DNA of 22,531 bases from Draconibacterium sp. (GTDB lineage: Bacteria > Bacteroidota > Bacteroidia > Bacteroidales > Prolixibacteraceae): NCBI GenBank assembly GCA_015493625.1, contig WGCT01000409.1, positions 1-22,531 of the forward strand, given 5' to 3'. Made by a program: the position numbers and the translations under genes. Each line of letters begins with the position of its first letter. The stretch's first letter is position 1. This document shows positions 1 through 7,681 of the stretch, piece by piece. The notes beneath the pieces were generated by a model, which was given only the letters and a program-made list of their open reading frames with translations, did no database searches and had not been told where the DNA came from.

Positions 1-183
1 GTGTTGCATAGTACTAAATATTTGTCATATATTTGCAATGCAAACAACAAGGTAAGTAACAGTAGTTTTTTAAAGATAGTTCTGTATTGTTTGCAACAAA
101 GAAAACAAATAAACATTTTAATTAAACGAAAACAAGCAATAGAAAACAGAAATGAAGGATTATCCTTCGAAAAAAACAAAGCC

Positions 184-633
184 ATGAAAACAAATTTTAA
201 ATCAAATCAGAAAAACAATGTTCAAAAAACAGTTTTAAGGTCGGCAGCGGTAGTCGTTAGTTTTATTTTAATTAGCATAACCGTGAGTGGGCAGGATTTT
301 TGGAGAAAACTTTTACAAACCAGCCATTTCGATGAGATTGCAATGGCAATGGTTGCAACAAAAAAAGAGGACAAAACTCCTGCTCGCCATGCCAACAATG
401 AGGCGGCTTTTTCTTTTGAAGAAGCTACCGATCCAGTTCTAAAAGTTGAGGAGTGGATGCTTAGCAACGACTTTTTTGAGGTAGTGCAAGTTGCAAACGA
501 AGTTGAGAGCGAGACAGAGTTGAAAATTCAGAAATGGATGTTAAACGAAGATCTGTTTCGGGTTAACGACGATTACGAAAGTGCGTTGGAAATTGAGGAG
601 TGGATGATTTCGGACAAAACATGGGAGATTTAA
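184..633 (+). CDS. small secreted protein with three EEWM-type repeats, function unknown
   Basis: A 149-residue protein that I do not recognise as a named family. The start at 184 is preferred because it places a basic N-terminus directly before a hydrophobic segment (about residues 19-36, ending VSGQ) that reads as a signal peptide or anchor; the reading frame stays open upstream to base 1, but that stretch is low-complexity and AT-rich. The C-terminal half holds three copies of a roughly 30-residue unit whose core is L-[KE]-[VI]-[EQ]-[EK]-W-M followed a few residues later by an aromatic: LKVEEWMLSNDFF, LKIQKWMLNEDLF, LEIEEWMISDKTW. The third copy ends four residues before the stop. The protein is acidic and would act outside the cytoplasm. 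It lies 60 bases upstream of the PadR gene on the same strand, so it may share its transcript. Seen: repeats and hydrophobic N-terminus. Inferred: export. Confidence 0.72.
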   Translation: MKTNFKSNQKNNVQKTVLRSAAVVVSFILISITVSGQDFWRKLLQTSHFDEIAMAMVATKKEDKTPARHANNEAAFSFEEATDPVLKVEEWMLSNDFFEVVQVANEVESETELKIQKWMLNEDLFRVNDDYESALEIEEWMISDKTWEI

Positions 634-693
634 ACCGAGTTTACTAAACGTACAAGTTGAAAGGAATAGTTAATTAGATTACAAAATAGAGTT

Positions 694-1026
694 ATGAAGT
701 TAGAAAACGCAAAAGCACAGATGAGGAAAGGAGTTCTGGAATATTGCATTCTTTTGGTACTCGATGGCGAACCTCTCTATGCAAGCAGTATAATAAAAGC
801 ACTAAAAGAGGCTAAATTAATAGTGGTTGAAGGTACACTTTATCCGCTGTTAACCCGTCTGAAAAATGCCGGTCTGCTTGCATATCGCTGGGAAGAGTCG
901 AAACAGGGGCCTCCTCGAAAATATTACGAGTTAACCGATAGCGGCAGAGAATTTCTGGGCGAGCTGGAAGGTTCGTGGTTAGAACTTGTCGATTCTGTAG
1001 GCAAAGTGAAAAGCAAAAAAGCATAA
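694..1026 (+). CDS. PadR family transcriptional regulator
   Basis: A 110-residue winged-helix repressor of the compact PadR type. The N-terminal part (MRKGVLEYCILLVLDGEPLY) and the following segment with EGTLYPLLTRLKNAGLL, the recognition helix signature of PadR, followed by the wing with GPPRKYYELTDSGREFL, are diagnostic. Length is normal for the small subfamily. PadR proteins usually repress nearby genes and release DNA when they bind a ligand. In Bacteroidota such short PadR genes commonly sit directly before a PspC-domain membrane protein, as here (131 bases downstream), so the likely target is its own operon. The PadR assignment is firm; ligand and target are inference. Confidence 0.93.
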   Translation: MKLENAKAQMRKGVLEYCILLVLDGEPLYASSIIKALKEAKLIVVEGTLYPLLTRLKNAGLLAYRWEESKQGPPRKYYELTDSGREFLGELEGSWLELVDSVGKVKSKKA

Positions 1027-1157
1027 CAATTATTCAACTATAGTAAGATGAAAACATTCATGATAAAAGATTTCACACACAGGAGCATGATTATTAAATC
1101 GCTAATTTTCTAGTCTTGTGTCTTGATTCTAGTATCTTGATTCTAATTTTTTAACAA

Positions 1158-2723
1158 ATGAAAAAGACATTTACAATTAATATAAGCGGAACCATATTTC
1201 ATATTGAGGATGACGCTTACGAAGTATTACAAAAATACCTGATAAATTTAAGAAACCATTTTGGAAATGGCGAAGAGGGAAAAGAGATTTTGGCTGATAT
1301 AGAAGCCCGTATTGCAGAGATTTTTATCGAAAAATCGGCTGACGAAAAAAGTGTAGTTACCATTGAAATGGTAAACGATATTATTGAAATTATGGGAACA
1401 CCCGAAGACATTACCGGAGAGGAGGGTGATGACAATACTGTTTCGCACGATGCAACGCGGAAACGGCGCTTGTATCGCGACCCCGAACACCGGGTGTTTG
1501 GCGGAGTAAGCTCGGGATTAGCGGCATATTTTAATATGGATATGGTAATAATTAGAATATTGTTTGTTGTATTGTTTTTAGTTACATCGGGTGTGGCACT
1601 GCTTGCTTATATTGTACTTTGGATTGCCGTACCAAAAGCAACAAATACCGCACAACGATTGGAAATGCGCGGACAGGAAGCCACGGTTAAGAACATCGAG
1701 AAGTCGATAAAAGAAGAGGTTGCCGAGGTAAAAGAGAGCTATAAAAAATTTAAAGAATCAGACTCCTATTCAAAAGGCAAAAAAACTGTTGAAGGCGCCG
1801 GCGATGTTGCTTATAACGTTACTAAAGTTATTCTGAAAGTAATTGTTATTGTTATTGGTGTATTTCTTATTATTTCAGGAGTCTTTGGTCTTTTAGGCTT
1901 TATCTCATCAATGATAATCGGGCATTCGTTTGTGCAGGGTTGGCCAATAATTTGGGGTCCCGAAATTCATGTTCCGGGGTATTTAAATCACCTTGTCGAT
2001 CAGGGCGATGTTTCAATTGGAATGATTGCCATTGGATTTTTAACCGGAATTCCATTGCTCGCAATACTATTTATTGGTACAAAACTGGTATTCAGCTACA
2101 AAACAAACAACAAAGCCATTGGGCTGAGTATGGTTGGTGTTTGGTTAATATCGCTCGTTGTTTTAATTGTTATTTCGGCCGGACAGTTTGGGAATTTTAA
2201 AAAGCATACATCAATGCTCGAAAGCTCGACAATTCCATGCGACTCGTGCCAAACAATTTACCTAAAACTTGCCGAAGATAAGTACGAGGAGTATCCAAAA
2301 TTAGATTTCGAAATGGATAATTTTGAAGTGGCGGTTGTCGACGGTGAAGAAGTTATGCTCGGCCACCCACAGTTAGATATTAAAAAATCGTGGAGTAACC
2401 ATTTCACTATTTTAATAAAAAAAGCTGCTCGTGGAGCCACCCGAAACGATGCAAAAACGAGAGCCGAAAACATTATTTATCATTATCAGGTAAAAGACTC
2501 GGTTATCTATTTCGACCCCGAATTTATTTTAGATACGGATGAGAAATGGAGAAATCAGGACGTTGATATTATTATTAAAGTTCCTGAAGGAAAGACGGTT
2601 TTTATTGGCGAAGATATGGCCGAAATTATTTACGATATTAAAAATACGACACATACTTACGATGCCGACATGGTTGGCAAATTCTGGACGATGACTCCCG
2701 ATGGTTTAACGTTAAAAGAATAA
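1158..2723 (+). CDS. PspC domain-containing multi-pass membrane protein
   Basis: A 521-residue inner-membrane protein. Residues 1-90 form a cytosolic domain (MKKTFTINISG start, EILADIEARIAEIF, then IIEIMGTPEDI) typical of Bacteroidota PspC proteins encoded beside PadR. Residues 101-160 are the PspC domain: RKRRLYRDPEHRVFGGVSSG, then a hydrophobic helix ending YIVLWIAVPK. A charged linker follows, then about three more hydrophobic segments (around 219-250, 285-310 and 322-345) and an extracytoplasmic C-terminal domain of about 170 residues with a CDSC pair near its start. PspC in enterobacteria is a membrane sensor of the phage-shock response; here the PadR partner suggests a stress-responsive envelope module, which is inference. 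The next gene follows after only 4 bases, so they form one operon. Confidence 0.92.
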   Translation: MKKTFTINISGTIFHIEDDAYEVLQKYLINLRNHFGNGEEGKEILADIEARIAEIFIEKSADEKSVVTIEMVNDIIEIMGTPEDITGEEGDDNTVSHDATRKRRLYRDPEHRVFGGVSSGLAAYFNMDMVIIRILFVVLFLVTSGVALLAYIVLWIAVPKATNTAQRLEMRGQEATVKNIEKSIKEEVAEVKESYKKFKESDSYSKGKKTVEGAGDVAYNVTKVILKVIVIVIGVFLIISGVFGLLGFISSMIIGHSFVQGWPIIWGPEIHVPGYLNHLVDQGDVSIGMIAIGFLTGIPLLAILFIGTKLVFSYKTNNKAIGLSMVGVWLISLVVLIVISAGQFGNFKKHTSMLESSTIPCDSCQTIYLKLAEDKYEEYPKLDFEMDNFEVAVVDGEEVMLGHPQLDIKKSWSNHFTILIKKAARGATRNDAKTRAENIIYHYQVKDSVIYFDPEFILDTDEKWRNQDVDIIIKVPEGKTVFIGEDMAEIIYDIKNTTHTYDADMVGKFWTMTPDGLTLKE

Positions 2724-2727
2724 TGCA

Positions 2728-3231
2728 ATGAAAAGGATAATTGGAACAGTAATTTTTGTTTTTACATTGGCAGTATTTGCCGGTGCTCAAAGTAAATCGG
2801 ATAAAATGTACGATGCCTTTACAAATAAAGATGGCATCTCAACTTTCTCGTTCTCAAAAAATATGCTCGATTTAATCGACCTCGATTTAGACGACGATAC
2901 CAATAAAAATGTTACCGGCGACTTACACCGAATCCGGTTTATGTCGTACAATCCTGAAAAAGGAGAGATGAGTGGCGATGAGTTTATTGAAAAAGCGATT
3001 GACCTGCTACCGGCTCAGTATAAAAAGTATGTCGATGAGGAGGCTGATGAAGACGAGATGGTAGAGATTTGGCTGCTCGGGAAAAAGAATAAGTACAAAG
3101 AGTGCCATGTTTTTATTACTAACAACGATACAAAACAAATGCGGTTTGTGATTTCGTTTTATGGCAACTTTACAGTTAACGACTTAGAGAAATTAAAGGA
3201 AACCGGCGAGGATTTCTCGGAAAACAAATAG
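2728..3231 (+). CDS. DUF4252 domain-containing secreted protein
   Basis: A 167-residue protein with a clear signal peptide (residues 1-20, MKRIIGTVIFVFTLAVFAGA then QS). The mature part begins with an FTNKDGISTFSFSKNMLDLI segment and continues with an acidic region and a final strand RFVISFYGNFTVNDLEKL, the pattern of the DUF4252 family that is widespread in Bacteroidota. The family is of unknown function. It starts 4 bases after the PspC gene stops, so the two are almost certainly co-transcribed and co-translated, suggesting that this periplasmic or outer-membrane-facing protein works with the PspC/PadR module. No convincing terminator is seen after it; an insertion sequence remnant begins within 90 bases. 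Confidence 0.85.
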   Translation: MKRIIGTVIFVFTLAVFAGAQSKSDKMYDAFTNKDGISTFSFSKNMLDLIDLDLDDDTNKNVTGDLHRIRFMSYNPEKGEMSGDEFIEKAIDLLPAQYKKYVDEEADEDEMVEIWLLGKKNKYKECHVFITNNDTKQMRFVISFYGNFTVNDLEKLKETGEDFSENK

Positions 3232-3316
3232 TTTTATATACGCAATAGCAATAGAGTGCCGTAAAAAAATTTTGGGTTCTGTAATCTACTCATTTTTGCT
3301 TCTTAAGATTGGATAT

Positions 3317-4070
3317 TTACAAATATATTTTCATTCTATCTCCAAATTTGTTGCATAGTTGTTAGACTGTAAGCCCCCAATTTTGAAGAGGTTGTGACCA
3401 TTTTTTAGATATGTTTTCTGTTGCCAAATAAATTAATTTCAACAAAGCCATATCGCTCGGAAAGGCACCTTTTGTTTTAGTTATTTTCCTTATCTGGCGG
3501 TGAAAACCTTCAACGGCATTAGTTGTATAAATTAGCTTTCTGATGTACTGGTTATATTGAAAATATGTGGAGAGTTCATCTCAGTTTTCATACCATGAAC
3601 GGATTACAATGGGATTTTTTACCCCATATTTCTTCAAGATTTAAAAGCTCTGTTTCTGCCTGGCTTTTTGTTGGCGACTAATAAACCTTTTTTAGGTCTT
3701 TCATGAAAGATTTTTGGTCTTTGGAAGCAACGTATTTCAATGAGTTCCTGATTTGATGGATCACATATTTTTGAATCTCTGTTTTAGAGAAGATACTCAA
3801 TATTGCTTCCGAAAAAACCTTTCAAATTATCAGTCGAGGCAATAAGGATATCTTTAACTCCCCGGCTTTTTATAGTAGTGCATAGCATCGAGCCAAACAA
3901 TTGGGTAGACCTCTTCTAACGGACAGTTTTGCCATCTTTAACAAGAGGGATAACACGGTCGGTTATCTCACTCAAGGTCATGGCAGAAACTGCAACGTAG
4001 TACATTTCTTTTATGTGGGAAGATATGTCTCGCAAGCTCAGCCTATTGTTGGAGAAACCTATTTTCATTA
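3317..4070 (-). pseudogene. degraded IS256-family (mutator-type) transposase
   Basis: The 958-base stretch between the DUF4252 gene and the M56 gene has no intact gene but holds a broken transposase on the minus strand. Read in shifting frames it gives, in order: LSLRDISSHIKEMYYVAVSA (about 4043 downward), EVYPIVWLDAMHYYKK (first catalytic Asp), GVKDILIASTDNLKGF (second catalytic Asp), KDQKSFMKDLKKVY, then IYTTNAVEGFHRQIRKITKT (catalytic Glu), a KGAFPSDMALLKLIYLATEN segment and PLQNWGLTV before a stop at 3317-3319. All are hallmark IS256 transposase segments. The N-terminal third is missing or unrecognisable, about 45 codons are deleted between WLDAMHY and GVKDIL, and there are several frameshifts and in-frame stops (for example just after GLTV). 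It cannot encode an active enzyme. I could not define terminal inverted repeats or a target-site duplication, so the outer limits are approximate. Confidence 0.9.
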
Positions 4071-4189
4071 AAACATTTCAAGATTATTGAACCCGCAAAC
4101 CAAACAGTCCCAAAATTTTGCACCGGTAAAAGTATCCTTAAATTTCATAGCTTTCCTCGGGATTAACACCGGGGTTAATCGGTTATCTT

Positions 4190-6331
4190 TCAATAGCTCC
4201 TTAAAGCAAAACGAACTGTAATACCAACTGTTTTCCCGTTAAACTCGTTAATGTCGATTGCAGGTACTGTTTCAATCACACGCTTTACCTCTTCTTTAAA
4301 AAGTTCCGATTTATTATCAGTTGTTTTTTCTTTATTTTCAGGAATGGTTGAAGTTACAACAACGTCGTCTAACATAAGAAAATCCGCAGCCCGTTTTTTA
4401 ACAACCTTTGCCATTTTATTTTTTCTATTAATTTCAATGTAAACAGTAACTTCCCCTTCCAAAGCTTTATCTGCTGCTGCCTTTGGATATTTAACTGCTT
4501 GTGCTATAAATTTTCGCAGTTCCAATTTATTTGTAATTGTGGTGGTATTGTATTTGGTTTTTGTCTGAATTATTATTTTGTCTTTTTTGGGTTGTTCGCC
4601 AAATAATACTTTTGTTTTATCCTCTTTCTTAACCTCAATAGAAACTATATCTTCGGGTGCAATATCGTTAATGTCTCCTTTATATTCTTTGCCGTCAACA
4701 ATTACAATTTTATCGCTCGTATCGAATGTTTTGTGTTTTCGTGTTGTAATTAAAACAGCCCCGTTTTTCCCTTTCTCTCCATACAGCGATATTGAGTTTT
4801 TGTTTTTTAAGACCGAAATACTTTCAATATTGTCAGGGTCAATTTCATCGACATTCTCAACCTCTTTTCCATCAACAATATATAACGGTTCGGTATTAAC
4901 CACCGTTGAAGTTATTTCCAGTAAATTAAAGGTTATAGGAACGGTGTACGGAACGGCAATATTTTTCCCGTCTTTTTCTCCGGGTTCCCAGTTGGGAAGC
5001 ATATTAACAACTCTTAGCGCCTCTTTGTCGAGCAAGGGGTCAACACTTCTCGAAATATGAGGATTTGTTACTTTCCCTTTTTCAGAAATAATAAATGTAA
5101 CAAAAACTTTTCCTTTAGTTCCGCTTTCCTGAGCCAGAATTGGATATTTCACGTTTTTTGAAATGAATTTTTTTAGTTCAAGTTCTCCTCCGGGAAATTG
5201 GGGCAACTTATCGGGGTCGACATAAACCGAATCTTTACAGCTATTGTTTTTCAAACCCGGCCGGTTTCGTTGGTCAGGCAATTTTGTTGCTGTAAATGTT
5301 TTACTTTTATCAACGCTTTTAATCGTTGCAACCGTAACGTGTTCAGGGGCGTTATCATCATACTTCTTTTTGTTAATCGCGTGATTCGTATTTCGAAACT
5401 CAACTTTCCAGTCGGTGTTTTGTGCAACTTCACTTTTGGTATTTTTTTTCTGAACGACTTCTGTTTTAACCTCTTTATTCGAAAGTCCCATTACCAGAAT
5501 TGCCAATAAAGGGAGGACAATTAACTGCTTTAAAAAAGCATATTTGTTTTCTGTTTTCTTTTTCATCATAATAATTCTGTTTTTTAATTGCGAACCGTTT
5601 AATGCGGTTAAAAATGGTGCAACGCCTGTTCTATCGGCCAATGCAACCATTGCCAGTTGATAATTCTCGGCATCGAATTTTTGTATAATCCGGTTATCGG
5701 TTTTATATTCAAGATTGTTTTTTATGGCATCTTTTAAAAGCCAGGCAAAAGGATTAAACCACTGGACAAGGAAGAGAATTTCGGCAAAAAGAATATCGAG
5801 GGTGTGTCGTTCTTCAACGTGAATTTTTTCGTGCGAAACAATAACTTCGAGATTGTGGCTTAATAAATTTCTCTCGGAAACAACAATTTTATTGAAAAAC
5901 GAGAATGGATGAACGTCTCTTTTTGTAACATTCACTTTGGTTTTAAAAAGTGTTTTTGTTTCGCTGTTATTAATAATGTGCAACGCTTTTAAATGACCCA
6001 AAATTAAATTCAATAAAAACCCTGCACCCATTAAAATATATAACCCGAAAAGATATTGATACCATTCGAAAACAAACTGTTGTGTCGTAGTTGTTTCCGT
6101 TACATTTGGTAAAAATGCAACACTGTTGAACGATACCGTTTGAACAGGTTCAACATATTTTATTGTAGTGAATGTAATGAGGGGAATGATAAAACTCGAC
6201 GCCATTGAAGCAGACAGGTAAATGCGGTTAAACAAAAACTGTTTTTTGTTTTTAAAGAGCAATAGAAAAACAAGATAAAATGCGCCGGCAGCCACTGCCG
6301 ATTTCCCAATATATACAAGGTAGTTTTCCAT
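4190..6331 (-). CDS. BlaR1-like M56 family peptidase fused to TonB-type and plug-like domains
   Basis: A 713-residue membrane protein. Residues 1-285 form the M56 (BlaR1/MecR1) module: membrane segments near 8-26, 40-57, 92-112 and 267-284, with the zinc motif HEKIH at 167-171 and a likely third ligand Glu184 before WFNPFAWL. The large extracytoplasmic part contains a TonB C-terminal domain (about 379-470: FPGGELELKKFI, TKGKVFVTFIISEKGKV, PNWEPG), two plug-like segments (483-530 with PLYIVDGKE ... GAVLITT; 541-590 with KIVIVDGKEY), and a second, more divergent TonB-like domain (about 601-711). In BlaR-type systems the peptidase senses an envelope signal and inactivates a BlaI repressor; here the partner repressor gene overlaps upstream by one base. 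The signal is unknown; beta-lactam sensing should not be assumed because no penicillin-binding sensor domain is present. Confidence 0.93.
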   Translation of the reverse strand: MENYLVYIGKSAVAAGAFYLVFLLLFKNKKQFLFNRIYLSASMASSFIIPLITFTTIKYVEPVQTVSFNSVAFLPNVTETTTTQQFVFEWYQYLFGLYILMGAGFLLNLILGHLKALHIINNSETKTLFKTKVNVTKRDVHPFSFFNKIVVSERNLLSHNLEVIVSHEKIHVEERHTLDILFAEILFLVQWFNPFAWLLKDAIKNNLEYKTDNRIIQKFDAENYQLAMVALADRTGVAPFLTALNGSQLKNRIIMMKKKTENKYAFLKQLIVLPLLAILVMGLSNKEVKTEVVQKKNTKSEVAQNTDWKVEFRNTNHAINKKKYDDNAPEHVTVATIKSVDKSKTFTATKLPDQRNRPGLKNNSCKDSVYVDPDKLPQFPGGELELKKFISKNVKYPILAQESGTKGKVFVTFIISEKGKVTNPHISRSVDPLLDKEALRVVNMLPNWEPGEKDGKNIAVPYTVPITFNLLEITSTVVNTEPLYIVDGKEVENVDEIDPDNIESISVLKNKNSISLYGEKGKNGAVLITTRKHKTFDTSDKIVIVDGKEYKGDINDIAPEDIVSIEVKKEDKTKVLFGEQPKKDKIIIQTKTKYNTTTITNKLELRKFIAQAVKYPKAAADKALEGEVTVYIEINRKNKMAKVVKKRAADFLMLDDVVVTSTIPENKEKTTDNKSELFKEEVKRVIETVPAIDINEFNGKTVGITVRFALRSY

Positions 6332-6690
6332 TACTTTTGCTCTTTAATTAATCGAACCAACTCGTCAATCTCATTGTCCGACAACCCCTTCTCTTTTACA
6401 AAAAATGCTACTGCACTTTTATACGAGTTGTCGAAATAGTCGGTAACAATCTGGCTCATAAACGAACGACGGTACTCCTCTTTCGAGATTAATGGAAAAT
6501 ACTGGTAAGTGTTGCCGTACTGTTTAAAGCCTACAACTCCTTTTTCCTGTAACAACCGCACCAGCGACGAAATTGTGTTGTAGTGTGGTTTTGGATCGGG
6601 GTATTTCTCAATTATCTCTTTTACAAAAGCTCTCTCCAGTTTCCAGAGAATTTTCATTAGCTCTTCCTCTTTTCGTGTAAGTTTTTTCAT
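6331..6690 (-). CDS. BlaI/MecI/CopY family transcriptional repressor
   Basis: A 119-residue winged-helix repressor. It opens with MKKLTRKEEELMKILWKLE and continues with AFVKEIIEKYPDPKPHYNTI, SSLVRLLQEKGVVGFKQYGN and TYQYFPLISKEEYRRSFM, the standard BlaI/Penicillinase_R pattern in sequence order and length. Such proteins bind palindromic operators as dimers and are cleaved or released when the partner M56 peptidase is activated. Its stop codon shares one base with the start of the M56 gene (TAATG arrangement), so translation is coupled. The upstream region (6745-6809) carries a near-consensus Bacteroidota promoter covered by three 16-bp operators, implying tight autoregulation. The target genes beyond its own operon are unknown. 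Confidence 0.95.
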   Translation of the reverse strand: MKKLTRKEEELMKILWKLERAFVKEIIEKYPDPKPHYNTISSLVRLLQEKGVVGFKQYGNTYQYFPLISKEEYRRSFMSQIVTDYFDNSYKSAVAFFVKEKGLSDNEIDELVRLIKEQK

Positions 6691-6744
6691 TGCTTCAGTT
6701 TTAATATTGCTATTTCAAATAAACAAGTTTTAAAAAGCTCATAA

Positions 6745-6775
6745 CAAACATACAACTGTTTTTTCAGTTATCAAA
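6745..6775 (-). promoter_or_regulatory. promoter of the blaI-like/M56 operon
   Basis: On the minus strand, TTTG (6772-6775) is followed after exactly 19 bases by TATGTTTG (6745-6752), a perfect match to the Bacteroidota -33 TTTG / -7 TAnnTTTG consensus with an ideal spacer. The repressor start codon is about 55 bases further on. One operator copy fills the spacer and a second overlaps the -33 box. Confidence 0.8.
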
Positions 6776-6809
6776 CTGTTTTGTCAGTTATTTAACTGAA
6801 AAAACAGTT
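6754..6809. promoter_or_regulatory. triple BlaI-type operator, 20-bp phased
   Basis: Three palindromes of the form AACTG-N6-CAGTT: AACTGTTTTTTCAGTT (6754-6769), AACTGTTTTGTCAGTT (6774-6789) and AACTGAAAAAACAGTT (6794-6809). Half-sites are identical in all three and copy starts are exactly 20 bases apart (about two helical turns), so bound dimers would sit on one face of the DNA. Copy 1 lies between the -33 and -7 boxes and copy 2 covers the -33 box. The expected binder is the repressor encoded at 6331-6690; binding is inferred from position and symmetry. Confidence 0.85.
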
Positions 6810-6874
6810 TTTCGAAGTAAGAGTTAAATTTAATATGGGCAGATGTGGTTATGATTTTGGCAGTATTCCAGGCA

Positions 6875-7681
6875 TTAATACATCTTTAAAGGTTGTCCTA
6901 CTTTTAGAATTGCATTTTCAGAAATATTATTTATTCGGCAAATATGGTTAATCGACATATTAAACCGGTGCGAGATTCGCCATAACGAGTCGCCGTAACG
7001 AACTGTATAATATTGAGGAACACCGGGTTTAATCGAATATCCTTTTGGAATTAGCTTTCGTTGTAATTGTGCAATACTTTTTACCGAAACTACATCGTCT
7101 CTAATTTCTCCTGTTTTAAAATTATAAATCAATTCGGGGTCGTACGCATGGTCGTGTTCCCGAATCTCGAAATGAAGGTGGCTGCCGGTTGCCCGCCCGG
7201 TGCTTCCGGCCCGCCCGATTGGCTCGTTTTTGTTTACCCAGATACCGGCTTTTACCAAAAATTTTGAAAGATGTGCATAGTATGTTTTAATATTTTTTGC
7301 ATGCTGAATAACAATTAAATTTCCAAAACTATAGTGGTAACGTGCGCTGATAACACGTCCCTCGAATGCGGCGCGAACGGTGTCTCCGGTGGCACTTCGA
7401 ATATCGAGACCTTTGTGCATTCGCCCGTGCCGTGGTCCAAACCTGCTTGTTATTTTATTGCGAACAGGAAATGCAAATTTCGAAAGCATTATTCCGGTGG
7501 TTAAACTATGGTCGAATTGTGGCCCCGATAAATTCAGACCTCTTTTTTCGACCTCTGCAATGGTTAATGGATACTCCTCGCCAGGCACAATTACCAACGA
7601 GTCGGTATTAACATATTGTGCCTGTACTGCAATTGAGCAGATAAAAAAGAAGAAAATAAGCAGTGCCGGCTTTCGTATCAT
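6875..7681 (-). CDS. secreted M23 family murein endopeptidase with C-terminal LysM
   Basis: A 268-residue exported peptidoglycan hydrolase. Residues 1-21 are a signal peptide (ending VQAQ). The LytM/M23 catalytic domain spans about 70-185 with every canonical residue: HKGLD (zinc ligands His89, Asp93), YYAHL (His137) and the final HLH (His168 and His170, in SHLHFEI). A LysM domain at about 224-268 (YYTVRYGDSLWRISHRF, then NNISENAILKVGQPLKMY) would hold it on the cell wall. The predicted role is cleavage of peptide cross-links during growth or division. Because the metal and catalytic residues are intact, it should be an active enzyme, unlike degenerate EnvC/NlpD-type activators. It is transcribed toward the blaI-like promoter region but is not part of that operon. 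Confidence 0.93.
   Translation of the reverse strand: MIRKPALLIFFFFICSIAVQAQYVNTDSLVIVPGEEYPLTIAEVEKRGLNLSGPQFDHSLTTGIMLSKFAFPVRNKITSRFGPRHGRMHKGLDIRSATGDTVRAAFEGRVISARYHYSFGNLIVIQHAKNIKTYYAHLSKFLVKAGIWVNKNEPIGRAGSTGRATGSHLHFEIREHDHAYDPELIYNFKTGEIRDDVVSVKSIAQLQRKLIPKGYSIKPGVPQYYTVRYGDSLWRISHRFNMSINHICRINNISENAILKVGQPLKMY

Noticed and set aside
32..44. TTTGCA-A-TGCAAA palindrome near base 38
   Set aside because: Short AT-rich symmetry of low significance with no gene context beyond the first leader.
1..183. In-frame extension of the first gene back to GTG at base 1
   Set aside because: The upstream residues are AT-rich low-complexity and the later ATG at 184 begins the hydrophobic export segment.
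1048..1113. 21-codon open frame (MKTFMIKDFTHRSMI...) between padR and pspC
   Set aside because: Too short, overlaps the 7-bp array at its end, and has no recognised family. Possibly a relic of a permease start, but unsupported.
4161..4180. Hairpin GATTAAC/GTTAATC just after the M56 gene
   Set aside because: A 7-bp stem with a 6-base loop but no T run on the minus strand, so it is not a credible intrinsic terminator.
4190..6690. Interpreting the BlaI/M56 pair as a beta-lactam resistance sensor
   Set aside because: No penicillin-binding domain and no beta-lactamase gene nearby; the C-terminus is TonB/plug-like.
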